NCBI GenBank assembly: GCA_028865545.1
Contig: JAGWJY010000005.1
Coordinates: forward strand, 43,787 to 107,786
Direction of reading: 5' to 3'
DNA from: Alphaproteobacteria bacterium
Lineage (GTDB): Bacteria > Pseudomonadota > Alphaproteobacteria > Micropepsales > Micropepsaceae
DNA length: 64,000 nucleotides
Part shown: positions 23,374 through 35,457 of the stretch, piece after piece
How positions within the stretch are numbered: position 1 is the first letter of the stretch
How the letters are laid out: the number at the start of each line of letters is the position of its first letter
Position numbers and translations under genes: made by a program
Notes under the pieces: model-generated
Told to the model about the DNA's origin: nothing
Databases searched by the model: none
What the model saw: the letters and a program-made list of their open reading frames with translations, nothing else

Positions 23374-26300
23374 TTATTTGCGGCCGAATCTCCGCGCCAG
23401 TTCCGGCAGGAACACGAGATTGAGCAATGTCGAGGTCAGCAACCCTCCAAGCACCGTAACGGCCATCGGGCCCTGAATTTCCTGGCCCGGCTTGTCGATG
23501 GCCAACGCCAGAGGCAACAGCCCGAGCGCCGTGACGGAAGCGGTCATCAGGATCGGGATCAGCCGTTCCTGTGCGCCCTGCAGGACCGTCTGCAGATTCC
23601 AGGACCGACCTTCTTCTTCGACCAGATGTTCGTAATGAGCCAGCAGCAGAATGGCATTGCGGCCGCTGATGCCAAACACGGTCACCAGCCCGACCAGCAC
23701 ACCGAGCGTGAGACCAAGGCCGGTCAGCCACGCCGCTAAAATTCCGCCGATCAGGCTGAACGGAAGGTTGGCCATGACGAGCCAGGCATGTGCCGGCCAG
23801 CGGAAGCTGATGAACAGCACCATCACGATGAGGGCGAAGGCAAAGGCCGAATAGAGCAGGAATTCGAAGCGCGCCTTTTGTTCGGCGGCGGCAGCGCCGG
23901 CGAAATCCAGATAGGTGCCGGCCGGCAGCACCACGTTCCGGGCGATCCTGGCCTTCGCAGCAGACACGACGTCCTGCAGGGACCGGCCCGAGACGTTGAA
24001 CGTCACGGAGACGAAGCGCTGGCCGCCGTCGTGGCGGATGCTGTAGCGGCCGTCGGTCGGCGCAATTTCTGCCACTTGGGACAACGGTACGGCACCAAGC
24101 GGCCCACCGATCATCAACTTCGAAAGTTCCACGGGGCTATGGCGCAGACGTGCGGGAAGCATGACCACGACGTCTATGGAGCGCGTGCCGACATAAGTCT
24201 GACCGACGGTGGTGCCCGCATAATCCGCCTCGATGGCGTCGAGCACATCCTGGGTGTTCAGACCGGCCGCGGCCATTTGCTCGGGCAAGAGGCGGATGCT
24301 GAGTTGCGGCGTGCCGCTCTGACGCGAGAACTGCAGATCGACGATCCCCGGCACGTCGGAGATCGCGCGAACGATGTGGCTCGCCGCCGTGTCCAACGTA
24401 TCGAGATCGTCTCCGAATATCTTGATTGCAACCTGCGCCGTCTCGCCCGACAGGCTCTCACTGATGCGATCGCCGAGAAAGGTCACCACTTCGGTCTGGA
24501 TGCCGGGATAACGCGAAAGGACCTGTCGCAACTGATTTTCCGCGACGGATTGGTCGATGTTCGCGTCGGCCTTCAGCTCGACATGGAATTCGCCCTCATG
24601 CGGCCCGTTGGTGTCCTCGCTGAGATCCGCGCGCCCGATTTCCTCCTCGACCGTCTTGACGTATGGAAGTTCGAGAATTTCCCTCGAAACGCGCACGCCT
24701 ATGCGCTTCATTTCGTCGATCGACGTTCCGGGGATGGCCGTTTGCACCTGGATGACAAAATGGCCTTCCTTGAAATCCGGCATCAGCGTTCCACCCAGGA
24801 AGGGCAGCAACAGAAGCGAGCCTGCAAAGAGGACAACCAGTCCGCCGACCACCAGTTTGAAATGCCGGTCGGCGTGCCCGATGGCCGTGGCTTGCAATGC
24901 TTTCAGCCGAGTCAGCCATGACGCGTCTTCGTGGGCATCCTTCGCCCGCAGGAAAAGCGCGCACAAGGCGGGCGTTGCGGTCAGCGCGACCGCCAGGGAC
25001 GCGAGCACCGCCAAGATGAAGGAGAACGCCAGCGGTCCGACGAAGCGGCCCTGGACGCTGGTTGAGAAAAGTTCCGGCAGGAATACGGCGATGACGACCA
25101 GCGTGGCGTATATCACCGGACCGCGCACTTCCAGGGCGGATTCGAGGATGACGTCCAGGCGTGTGCGGGGCCTGCCGGACAATGCATTCTCGCGCAGGCG
25201 CCGCAGGATGTTCTCGATCCCGATGATGGCGTCGTCGACCAGAACGCCCAGCGATACCGCAAAACCGCCGAGTGTCATCGTGTTCAGAGTCTCTCCGCGC
25301 CAATTCAGCACCGCGACGGCGGCAACGAGCGACAACGGAATCGCCAGGAAGGTGATGAGCGCCGAACGCCAGTCGCGCAGAAAGAGGTAAAGCACGGCCA
25401 GGATCAGGAGCCCCGCCAACAACAGCGCCTGTTCGAGGTTCCCCAGTGCCCGCTCGATGAAATTGGCGGGACGATGCAGCGCGGGATAAACATGGATGCC
25501 TTCAGCTTCGAGCCGCGGCGTCAGTTCGGCGAGCGCCGCTTCAGCCGCGTGCGTCACAGCGAGGGTGTTGGCGCCGTATTGGCTGGTGAGCACCAGCAGC
25601 ACGCCGGGCCTGCCCTCTATCAGAGTGTCACCAGGGCGAAGCGCCGGCGCCTGCTTCACGGTCGCCACATCGCGCAGCAGGATCGGCGTGTTGGACCGCA
25701 CCGCCAGCACGGTGTCCCCGATGGCCTGGATATCGGGCGTCGGTGTCGGCAATTGCAGAAGGATGCGCTGGCTTTGCGTATCGATGAACCCTGCACCACG
25801 CAGCGCGAGAGATTTGCGCGCGGCGTCCACAAGCTCGCTCAGCGTGAAGCCATAGCTTGTCAGCTTTTTCAGATCGGGCTGAATGTGAATTTGGCGGACC
25901 GCGCCGCCATACACCGTGACATAGGCGACACCGGGGACGGCGAGCAGATGCGGCTTCAACAGCCAGTCTGCCCTGTCGCGCAAGGTGTAGGCGTCAACCT
26001 TGTCGGACACGAGCCCGATGCGCAGCAGATCCATCGTGCTCGAAAACAAGGGCGAGAGCTTCGGAGGACCGACGCCGCTCGGCAAGCTGGTCTGCACCTC
26101 GGATAGAAGTTCGGAGATACCCTGGCGCGCGTGATAAAGATTGATCCCACGATGAAATTCGATGGTGATGACCGACAAGCCGGGGATAGACTTTGATCGT
26201 AGCGTCAACAGTCCCGGCGCGCCGTTGATCGCGTCTTCGAGAGGCTTGGTGACCAACTGCTCCACCTGCATGGGAGAGAGACCCGGCGCCTCCGTCTGGA

Positions 26301-26442
26301 TCGTCACCGAGGGTGGAACGAACTCAGGAAAGACATCGAGCGGCGTTTGAAACGCGCTGAAGGCCCCGAGTACCAATGCAAGAAGCGTTAGTGCCGCGAC
26401 GGCACCCTTGCGGCGCAGGCACAACGCGACGAGCCAGCGCAT
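23374..26442 (-). CDS. Heavy-metal-type RND efflux pump, inner-membrane subunit
   Basis: A 1022-residue CusA/CzcA-like transporter. The N-terminal helix is followed by periplasmic porter loops (DVFPEFVPPSVTIQTEAPGLSP). The helix-4 segment TMTLGGFAVSLGVLVDDAIIGIENILRRL carries the charged pair used for proton coupling. A second half with the same layout ends LGLTLGVLVGLVTVFGISGRNAILLL. It should export metal or organic cations from periplasm to outside. It starts four bases after the adaptor lipoprotein. I did not map metal-binding methionines, so CusA versus CzcA is open. Confidence 0.9.
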   Translation of the reverse strand: MRWLVALCLRRKGAVAALTLLALVLGAFSAFQTPLDVFPEFVPPSVTIQTEAPGLSPMQVEQLVTKPLEDAINGAPGLLTLRSKSIPGLSVITIEFHRGINLYHARQGISELLSEVQTSLPSGVGPPKLSPLFSSTMDLLRIGLVSDKVDAYTLRDRADWLLKPHLLAVPGVAYVTVYGGAVRQIHIQPDLKKLTSYGFTLSELVDAARKSLALRGAGFIDTQSQRILLQLPTPTPDIQAIGDTVLAVRSNTPILLRDVATVKQAPALRPGDTLIEGRPGVLLVLTSQYGANTLAVTHAAEAALAELTPRLEAEGIHVYPALHRPANFIERALGNLEQALLLAGLLILAVLYLFLRDWRSALITFLAIPLSLVAAVAVLNWRGETLNTMTLGGFAVSLGVLVDDAIIGIENILRRLRENALSGRPRTRLDVILESALEVRGPVIYATLVVIAVFLPELFSTSVQGRFVGPLAFSFILAVLASLAVALTATPALCALFLRAKDAHEDASWLTRLKALQATAIGHADRHFKLVVGGLVVLFAGSLLLLPFLGGTLMPDFKEGHFVIQVQTAIPGTSIDEMKRIGVRVSREILELPYVKTVEEEIGRADLSEDTNGPHEGEFHVELKADANIDQSVAENQLRQVLSRYPGIQTEVVTFLGDRISESLSGETAQVAIKIFGDDLDTLDTAASHIVRAISDVPGIVDLQFSRQSGTPQLSIRLLPEQMAAAGLNTQDVLDAIEADYAGTTVGQTYVGTRSIDVVVMLPARLRHSPVELSKLMIGGPLGAVPLSQVAEIAPTDGRYSIRHDGGQRFVSVTFNVSGRSLQDVVSAAKARIARNVVLPAGTYLDFAGAAAAEQKARFEFLLYSAFAFALIVMVLFISFRWPAHAWLVMANLPFSLIGGILAAWLTGLGLTLGVLVGLVTVFGISGRNAILLLAHYEHLVEEEGRSWNLQTVLQGAQERLIPILMTASVTALGLLPLALAIDKPGQEIQGPMAVTVLGGLLTSTLLNLVFLPELARRFGRK

Positions 26443-26446
26443 TGCT

Positions 26447-27421
26447 CTAATCCTCGTCTGACGACGCGTTGGCCGACGGCGGATTCAGCTCACGTGCCAG
26501 CAGCAAGCTTCCACCCTGAACAACCGCAGAGGGTGCCGGCGCCGCACCGGGCATGAAATAACCGCCGGCGATCGGCCGTGAGAGATCGAGCACGTGGCGT
26601 GTGAAGACGCCGCCGCCCTGCGTGGCGTAGTACCAAGCTTTGTCGCCATTCAGCACCATGGCGTCGGCCGGGATGAGCACGCCGGCAACAGGCTTGCCCG
26701 AAGGCATGGTGACGAGCAGGCGGTCGCCTTCCGCCAGATCGTTGCTGACAATGAGCGCGAAATAGCTGCGGCCGGGGATTTCGACGTCCGCCGGAGCGTT
26801 CCATATCTTTTCCGTCGTCCACGATGGTGCGCCGGAGGCATATCCGATGCGCTGCACGGTCAGTCGATCGGCCGTCCGCTCAGGGCTTGCCGACAACGGA
26901 AAGGTGACGTGAATCAGCACAAGCTTTCCGCTCGCCAAACTCGCCAAAACCCCCCGGCCGTTTGTCAGCCATGGCGCATCGCGGCCATAGGTCGTGGCCT
27001 CTTTGCGTTGTGCCAAGGTGAGAGCGGCCTCGTCGGTCAGTGCCTGTTTCTCGGCGGCATCCAGCGTCTCGCGGGACACCGCAAGCGCACCGGCGAGTTT
27101 GCGATACCGGGTGAGCGTCGCGGCGCTTTGACGTGCGGCCGCTTCAGCGGTCGTCACCTCGGAAACCGCCTGCGCCAAAGTCTCAAAGTTGCTGACTTCA
27201 CCGTAACCTTGAATCTGCGGCGTGTACGCGACGGCCCGGATCGGTGCCGTTCGTATGCCGATATGCGCCGCATCGTCAGCGGAGAGAACCACGCCGAGCT
27301 GCGGCGTGGCCTGCGCCTTGTCGGCGCTCCCGCCGGATGATTTGCCGTCGCAGCCAGCCAGCGCAACCAGGCAAAGGCCCGCTGCCGCAACCAAACGTGC
27401 CGCCCGGAGAAGTCTAAACAT
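26447..27421 (-). CDS. RND periplasmic adaptor (membrane fusion) lipoprotein, reduced form
   Basis: About 324 residues from ATG 27421: MFRLLRAARLVAAAGLCLVALAGC ends in a lipobox cysteine. The ORF-track start 23 codons upstream would give an over-long N-region. VLSADDAAHIGIRTAPIRAV and VAGVLIPADAMVLNGDKAWYYA are typical of CusB/CzcB-type adaptors. Between them is one helical segment (TTAEAAARQSAATLTRYRKLAG); the usual two lipoyl half-motifs flanking the hairpin are not recognisable. It bridges the pump and an outer-membrane channel, though no TolC-type channel is encoded here. Gap to the pump gene: four bases. Confidence 0.82.
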   Translation of the reverse strand: MFRLLRAARLVAAAGLCLVALAGCDGKSSGGSADKAQATPQLGVVLSADDAAHIGIRTAPIRAVAYTPQIQGYGEVSNFETLAQAVSEVTTAEAAARQSAATLTRYRKLAGALAVSRETLDAAEKQALTDEAALTLAQRKEATTYGRDAPWLTNGRGVLASLASGKLVLIHVTFPLSASPERTADRLTVQRIGYASGAPSWTTEKIWNAPADVEIPGRSYFALIVSNDLAEGDRLLVTMPSGKPVAGVLIPADAMVLNGDKAWYYATQGGGVFTRHVLDLSRPIAGGYFMPGAAPAPSAVVQGGSLLLARELNPPSANASSDED

Positions 27422-27583
27422 CCAAACCAGATGCCGTATGCGGGAGGGATCGCCCGGCTGCCCCGTTCGTCCGCCTTCGGCCATTGTCACGATGACACCT
27501 GTCGTCTTTTCCCCAAGACGGACGGTCTGTGCGTGCTTGCGCCCGCCAAATTGCCACCGGTTTCTATGGCGCGCAAGCCGACG

Positions 27584-28768
27584 TCATACATGCAGCTTCA
27601 GGTGCAGGAATACCGCGTCCATGCCGATGCGTGGCGCGCCGTTGTAGAAGGCGCCGGCGTTGCGGCTGTAGTGCAGCTGCTGCCAGCCGACGGTCGCCTG
27701 CAGATTGGCGTTGACGACATAACCGACGGACGCATTGACACCGCGCACGCCGATGATGGACGCGCTCACCGGGCTGTCGGCGGTGCCGCTGCCGTATTCG
27801 CCGCCGACGATCCACGGCCCATAAGTCAGCGTGGTGCTCAGATGCGCGCTCTCGGTACCGCCATTCGCCTGTGCGTCGTTGATGTCGAAGGCAAAGGTGT
27901 TGCTGTGGCGATAGGCGCCGCCCACGGCCAGCTTCATGTCGTCATTGATGTTGTAATCGATCTCGCTGCCGACACCCCAGTCGGTCAACCCTGCATGGCC
28001 CGGCGTCTTGGCCTCGGCATGCGCCACGGCCAGGCCGCCGTAGAAGCCCACTGAAAACGGCCCGAAATAATCGCTGTAGCTGACGGCTCCCTCCCAGATG
28101 CTTTTCTGGCGGTTCGAAACCTGGGGACCACGCGACAGGAACGGGATCACATCCTTGCCTTCGGACGGTGTATAGGAGGCGGCAAGCTCGAGACCAAAGA
28201 GCCTCGGCGTGTAGTAGGACACCTTCGCGTAGTTGAGCGAGGACTCCACAGCGCTGTTCAGGGTGAAGACTTTGTTGAAGGCGCGGCCGGTGGTCGGATC
28301 GCGAAAGAAGGTGGCGTTGGGATTGTCGAGCGAGGTGGCGTCGTCGACCACCGGCCCCGTGACGGCCAATGCGTAAGCCGCGCCGTCGGTCATGCCGAGT
28401 TCGACACGACCCAACCCGGTCTGCGCCACGCCGTAGACTTTCTGCACGAAGTTATCGCCGTAGTTATCGCCGGAAAGTTTGTCGTGATAAGCCTCGAAGG
28501 CGCCCTTCAAGCTCAACGCCAGCCCGCTGTCGTAGTCGCGCTCCAGAGCGGTCGTGATCGCCAACGCCCCGGTGGCCGATGTCTTGTCGATGCCGGCCGC
28601 CGTCGGCTGATGGGCGGCGAATGCCGTACCCTGCGCCGTGCCGCCGATCGTCAAGCTCAAATTGCCGACGTCGTGGGTGTAGGGATCGATGTTCCAGTCG
28701 CCCAGCCCGGACGCCATGGCCGGAGCGGCAAGGAATCCGGCCAAGCCAGCCAGCAGATACGCTTTCAT
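27584..28768 (-). CDS. Porin-like outer membrane beta-barrel protein
   Basis: A 394-residue protein from ATG 28768 with GGAGTGGGGAC upstream and signal peptide MKAYLLAGLAGFLAAPAMA. Alternating strands typical of alphaproteobacterial porins are clear: RVELGMTDGAAYAL, NYAKVSYYTPRLFGLELAASYTPSEGKD, AVSYSDYFGPFSVGFYGGLAVA, YNINDDMKLAVGGAYRH, GPWIVGGEYGSG. The protein ends HLKLHV rather than with Phe, an odd insertion signal. It lies 162 bases upstream of the adaptor gene on the same strand and might serve the pump, but it is not a TolC-like channel. Confidence 0.85.
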   Translation of the reverse strand: MKAYLLAGLAGFLAAPAMASGLGDWNIDPYTHDVGNLSLTIGGTAQGTAFAAHQPTAAGIDKTSATGALAITTALERDYDSGLALSLKGAFEAYHDKLSGDNYGDNFVQKVYGVAQTGLGRVELGMTDGAAYALAVTGPVVDDATSLDNPNATFFRDPTTGRAFNKVFTLNSAVESSLNYAKVSYYTPRLFGLELAASYTPSEGKDVIPFLSRGPQVSNRQKSIWEGAVSYSDYFGPFSVGFYGGLAVAHAEAKTPGHAGLTDWGVGSEIDYNINDDMKLAVGGAYRHSNTFAFDINDAQANGGTESAHLSTTLTYGPWIVGGEYGSGTADSPVSASIIGVRGVNASVGYVVNANLQATVGWQQLHYSRNAGAFYNGAPRIGMDAVFLHLKLHV

Positions 28769-28884
28769 GTCCCCACTCCAAACTCTCTGTAGCAGATTTC
28801 GTTTCCGGCAAGCCGAATGGCACGCCGCTGGACCGGCTGGTTGCGGCCTTTTAACGGACAAACCACCGACTTTAATGTTAAACC

Positions 28885-28893
28885 ATTATAACA
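28885..28893 (-). promoter_or_regulatory. Extended -10 promoter for the porin gene
   Basis: The minus strand reads TGTTATAAT (TGnTATAAT), a perfect extended -10 element, about 117 bases upstream of the porin ATG, in the 251-base gap between porin and DUF3576 genes. A -35 box is not needed with TGn and is not evident. The rest of the gap shows no gene. Confidence 0.5.
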
Positions 28894-29019
28894 AAAGCCG
28901 ATCCGGGCGAAGGCCAGGCGCGTTGCGCGCGGCCTTGCGGCCCATTATAAGCCGAAGCCGCCTGAAATTCGGGGGGTTGCCGGTCTCGGCTGGCTCAAGA
29001 AGGATTGAAGAGCGACCCG

Positions 29020-29472
29020 ATGCGAATTTTAGCCCTGATTGCGTGCGGCCTGCTGTTGGCGGGTTGCGGTTCCTCCAGCAGCGATGTCATGCAGGACAGC
29101 GACACTGGCTCCACCGCCATTTCCAGCGACAGCGGTCAGCGCACATTAGGCGTCAATTCCTATTTGTGGCACGCCACCCTTGACACTCTGTCCTTCATGC
29201 CCCTCGCCTCCGCAGATCCGTTCGGCGGGGTTATCATCACCGACTGGTATTCCGCGCCGCAGAACCAGGACGAGCGGCTGAAGGTCACGGTCTATATCCT
29301 CGACCGCCATCTGCGCGCCGACGGTATCCGGGTCGCGGTGTTCCGCCAGACCAAGACGGGCGGCACCTGGCAGGACGCCCAGGTCAATCCCGACACGGCG
29401 ACCAAGCTGACCGACGCCATCCTGACGCGCGCGCGCGAGCTTCGTCTCGCCACCCAGGCCCCCAAAAGCTAG
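29020..29472 (+). CDS. DUF3576 lipoprotein
   Basis: A 150-residue lipoprotein: MRILALIACGLLLAGCGSSSSD gives a lipobox Cys near residue 16. The DUF3576 core is LGVNSYLWHATLDTLSFMPLASADPFGGVIITDWYSAP and RLKVTVYILDRHLRADGIRVAVFRQ. ATG 29020 is preferred to TTG 29005. In alphaproteobacteria this family usually sits directly before leuS, lptE and holA, as here, and an envelope role is assumed. Function unknown. Confidence 0.88.
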   Translation: MRILALIACGLLLAGCGSSSSDVMQDSDTGSTAISSDSGQRTLGVNSYLWHATLDTLSFMPLASADPFGGVIITDWYSAPQNQDERLKVTVYILDRHLRADGIRVAVFRQTKTGGTWQDAQVNPDTATKLTDAILTRARELRLATQAPKS

Positions 29473-29569
29473 GCCTAGCCCTTTCTGCGCCAGTCTGCCC
29501 TCGTCGAGAGGGTGGAATTGCCTGCGCAATTGCCGCAAAACATCCCAAGCTTAAGGATTCGACGATCAC

Positions 29570-32106
<2,537 letters not shown>

Positions 32107-32110
<4 letters not shown>

Positions 32111-32640
32111 GAACTACCGGCGCAGCCCTGACGCTTGGACTGGCGCTGCTGCTGGCGGGTTGCGGTTTTCACCCCTTGTACGCCGTGCCGGGCGGCGCGC
32201 ATGGCAGCGTGCACCGCTCCCTGGGTTCGATCTATGTCGAGCCCGTTCCCGACAGACTGGGCTACGAACTGCGCAATTCGATGATCGATGTGATCGACGG
32301 GCGGGCTGAAGAGGCGGGCGCCGCCTATCGCTTGCAGCTGACGCTGGCGATCAACAGCGAAGCCATCGGCGTGCAAAGCCAAGTCGTCGGCACGATCACC
32401 CAGACGGCGATCACCCGCTACAACGACACACTGACCGTCAATTACGAACTGGTAGATGCCAAGACGGGCAAGGCGATTACCAGCGGCACCGAAACAGGTC
32501 TTTCATCGTACAACGTGCTGTCGTCGCCTTACGCCACGCTGGCCGTGCAGCAGGACGCCGACAAGCGTGCCGCCGACGACATCGCCGACCGCATCCGCAT
32601 TGACCTGGCGGTCTACTTCTCGCAACAGCCGAAGAGATGA
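32107..32640 (+). CDS. lptE: LPS assembly lipoprotein LptE
   Basis: A 177-residue outer-membrane lipoprotein: [26 protein letters not shown] has the lipobox Cys and the GCGFHPLY signature of LptE. LptE plugs the LptD barrel that inserts lipopolysaccharide. The middle ([24 protein letters not shown]) and end ([26 protein letters not shown]) match the family. Overlaps leuS upstream and holA downstream by ATGA. Implies an LPS-bearing Gram-negative cell. Confidence 0.93.
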
Positions 32641-33659
32641 TCGTCAAGGCATCCGAGGCCGATCGCACCGCGAAGAACCCGCCGCGCGGGCTCGTCGCCG
32701 CGCTGGTCTTCGGGCCCGACAGCGGCTTGATCCGCGAGCGGGCCGAGACGCTGCTGAAGACCGTGGTCGAGGATCTCTCCGATCCTTTCCGCGTTTCCGA
32801 TCTCGACGAACAGACCCTGTCTAACGATCCGGCGCGACTGTCCGACGAGGCGGCGGCGATCTCGATGCTCGGTGGGCGGCGCGTCGTACGTGTGCGCGGT
32901 GCGGGCAATGGCTTGGCCAAGCTGTTCGAAGCCTTCCTGGAAAGTCCCAAGGGCGACGCGCTGGTTGTGGTGGAAGCGGGCGATCTCGCCAAGGGTTCTG
33001 CGTTGCGGCGCGTCTTCGAGGAAGCGGACAAGGCCGCAGCCATTCCCTGTTATGCCGATTCCGCGCGTGATCTCTCCGAAGTGGTCCGCGACGCTCTGAA
33101 GGCCGAAGGCCTTTCCATCGCCTCGGACGCGCTGGAAGACGCCGTGTCCCGCCTTGGATCCGACCGCGGCGTCACACGGCGCGAACTGGAGAAACTGGCC
33201 CTGTATGCCCGCGGCCAGAAACAGGTCACGCTCGAGGACGTGCGCGCGGCCATGGGCGACGAAGCCGAAGCGCGCATCGAAGAAGCCTGCGACGCGGCGG
33301 GTGCCGGCGATCTCGCGCGCCTTGATCTGGCGCTGGAGCGGTTGTGGACGGCGGATGTTTCGCCCGTCGCCGTGCTGCGCCTGGCAATGTCGCATTTCCA
33401 CCGCCTGCTGCTGGTGGGCGCCGAAAGCGCGCGGGGCGAAAGTCTGGACGGTGCGATGCGCAAGCTGCGCCCGCCGGTGCATTTTTCGCGGGCCTCCTCC
33501 TTCAAGGCACAGGCGCAACGCTGGAGCGAGAGCAAGTTGTTCGACGCCCTCGATCTGCTGTTGGAAGGCGAGTCCTTGTGCAAAACGACAGGCGTGCCTG
33601 CCGAAGCGGTCTGCGGCCGGACCTTGTTCAACGTCGCCGCCATGGCGAGAATGCGCTGA
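32637..33659 (+). CDS. holA: DNA polymerase III delta subunit
   Basis: A 340-residue clamp-loader subunit that opens the beta ring. Features: [24 protein letters not shown] at the start, [54 protein letters not shown] in the middle, and a C-terminal helical collar domain. Its start overlaps lptE (ATGA) and its stop shares one base with the hisF ATG (TGATG). The linkage lptE-holA is common in proteobacteria. Confidence 0.93.
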   Translation: MIVKASEADRTAKNPPRGLVAALVFGPDSGLIRERAETLLKTVVEDLSDPFRVSDLDEQTLSNDPARLSDEAAAISMLGGRRVVRVRGAGNGLAKLFEAFLESPKGDALVVVEAGDLAKGSALRRVFEEADKAAAIPCYADSARDLSEVVRDALKAEGLSIASDALEDAVSRLGSDRGVTRRELEKLALYARGQKQVTLEDVRAAMGDEAEARIEEACDAAGAGDLARLDLALERLWTADVSPVAVLRLAMSHFHRLLLVGAESARGESLDGAMRKLRPPVHFSRASSFKAQAQRWSESKLFDALDLLLEGESLCKTTGVPAEAVCGRTLFNVAAMARMR

Positions 33660-34420
33660 TGCTGAAAGTCCGTATCATTCCTTGCCTAGACGTGAAGGAT
33701 GGCCGCGTCGTCAAGGGCATCAATTTCGTCGGCTTGCGCGATGCGGGCGATCCCGTCGAGCAGGCGATGCTCTACGACAAGGCGGGCGCCGACGAACTTT
33801 GCTTCCTGGACATCACCGCCAGCCATGAGAAGCGCGGCATCCTGCTCGACGTCGTGCGGCGCACCGCGGACGTCTGTTTCATGCCGCTGACCGTCGGCGG
33901 CGGCGTCCGTACGCTGGACGACATCCGCGCCCTGCTGCTGGCCGGCGCCGACAAGGTGTCGGTCAATACCGAAGCGGTGCGACGGCCCGAATTCATCCGT
34001 GAAGGCGCGGAGAAATTCGGCAGCCAATGCATCGTCGCCGCCGTCGACGCCAAACAGGTGGCGCCCGGCAAATTCGAAGTCTTCACCCATGGCGGGCGCA
34101 ACGCCACCGGCCTTGATGCGGTCGCTCATGCCGTCAAACTCGTCGAATACGGCGCCGGCGAGATTCTGCTCACCTCCATGGACCGCGACGGCACCAAGAT
34201 CGGATACGACCTGCCGCTGACGCGCGCCATCGCCGACGCCGTATCGGTGCCGGTGATCGCGTCGGGCGGCGTGGGCACACTTGATCACCTGGTGGAAGGG
34301 GTTCGCGACGGCCATGCCAGCGCGGTTCTGGCGGCATCAATTTTCCATTTCGGCCAAGCCACCATCGCCCAAGCCAAAGCGACCCTTGCCAAAGCCGGAC
34401 TATCCGTGCGCAATACGTGA
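33659..34420 (+). CDS. hisF: Imidazole glycerol phosphate synthase, cyclase subunit HisF
   Basis: A 253-residue TIM barrel. Catalytic Asp in [19 protein letters not shown], the second Asp in [18 protein letters not shown], phosphate loops in [13 protein letters not shown] and [13 protein letters not shown]. It works with HisH, which is not in the window. hisF is usually next to hisH, hisA and hisE; here it is translationally coupled to holA instead. The ORF-track start at 33344 is inside holA. Confidence 0.96.
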   Translation: MLKVRIIPCLDVKDGRVVKGINFVGLRDAGDPVEQAMLYDKAGADELCFLDITASHEKRGILLDVVRRTADVCFMPLTVGGGVRTLDDIRALLLAGADKVSVNTEAVRRPEFIREGAEKFGSQCIVAAVDAKQVAPGKFEVFTHGGRNATGLDAVAHAVKLVEYGAGEILLTSMDRDGTKIGYDLPLTRAIADAVSVPVIASGGVGTLDHLVEGVRDGHASAVLAASIFHFGQATIAQAKATLAKAGLSVRNT

Positions 34421-34446
34421 GTCCCGCGGCGGAGCGATACAACGAC

Positions 34447-35457
34447 ATGGATCAACCTCGCACGGCCACGATTCGCTCGACGGGCCATCTGAGACTGCAG
34501 GAAGTCCACGCGCTGGCGGTGCCGGCGCGCCCGCTGCGCCTGCGCCGGAGCATGACTCTGGAAGATGCCTTCCGCGCCACCGTGCTGGAATGTCTGGCCC
34601 ATGTCGCAGCCAATGTTGCCCCAGTCGTCCGCTCGCGCGACGTGGAAGGCCTGCATCAATTGCGCGTCGGCCTGCGCCGACTGCATGTCGCCTTCTCCGC
34701 CTTCGGCGACGAATTCCGCACGCCGGCGCTCATGGATCTGAAAGCCCGCACCAAGGCCTTCACCGACGCCATCGCGCCGGCCCGCGATCTTGACGTGTTT
34801 ATCGATGAACTGTTCGTGCCGATGGCCGAACAGCTCGGCCATGACGACGCGTTCCGGATCCTGCGCGCCCGCGCCGAAGAAGCCCGTATTCGGGCCTGGG
34901 ACGAGGCCGTGGAACATATTTCAAGCCACGAATTTTCTGTGTTTCAGGACGACGTGGCGGCTGCTGCGGAAGCGCGTTCCTGGCTCGGCGGTCACGACAT
35001 CGCCATCGACCTGAAAGCCCGGTTGGCGGTGCGGGTCCCGGTGATGAAGGCGGCCGGACGGATGATGGACGAGCACCTGATGCGTGTGCGCAAGCGCGGG
35101 CGGCGCGTGAAGTCGCTGGAGCAGCGCGACATGCACAGGCTGCGCATCGCCCTTAAGAGGCTGCGCTATGCCACGGAATTTTACGGCCCGCTCTACAAGA
35201 AAAAGGTGGTGAAGCGGTATCTCGGCCATCTGAAACGGCTTCAGGACTTGCTTGGCGCGCTCAACGATGTGGCGCAGGTGCGCTCCGTGCTGGCGCGCTT
35301 GATCGCCGACGAGTCGACGACGCCGCATACCCAGGCAGATCTGTGCTTTGCGGCCGGCCTGATCAACGGTTGGCATCGCGCCGGCGCCGAGCGCATCGGC
35401 AAGAAGGCACTGCGCCGCTGGGACAAATTCAAGCGCCAGAACCCGTTCTGGGCGTAA
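34447..35457 (+). CDS. CHAD-domain protein
   Basis: A 336-residue protein with a CHAD domain, an alpha-helical domain with conserved histidines and many basic residues that binds polyphosphate. Signatures: RSRDVEGLHQLRVGLRRLHVAFSAF, FTDAIAPARDLDVFIDELF, QRDMHRLRIALKRLRYATEFY and LKRLQDLLGALNDVAQVRSVL. There is no CYTH phosphatase domain in front. Start uncertain: ATG 34447, or a GTG at 34417 that overlaps the hisF stop as GTGA. Its last 29 bases overlap the convergent phosphatase gene. Confidence 0.88.
   Translation: MDQPRTATIRSTGHLRLQEVHALAVPARPLRLRRSMTLEDAFRATVLECLAHVAANVAPVVRSRDVEGLHQLRVGLRRLHVAFSAFGDEFRTPALMDLKARTKAFTDAIAPARDLDVFIDELFVPMAEQLGHDDAFRILRARAEEARIRAWDEAVEHISSHEFSVFQDDVAAAAEARSWLGGHDIAIDLKARLAVRVPVMKAAGRMMDEHLMRVRKRGRRVKSLEQRDMHRLRIALKRLRYATEFYGPLYKKKVVKRYLGHLKRLQDLLGALNDVAQVRSVLARLIADESTTPHTQADLCFAAGLINGWHRAGAERIGKKALRRWDKFKRQNPFWA

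Noticed and set aside
28769-29019. tRNA or small RNA gene in the porin-DUF3576 gap and other gaps over 200 bases
   Set aside because: No cloverleaf, CCA end or strong stem-plus-T-tract was seen by eye; a covariance search would be needed to exclude a divergent one.
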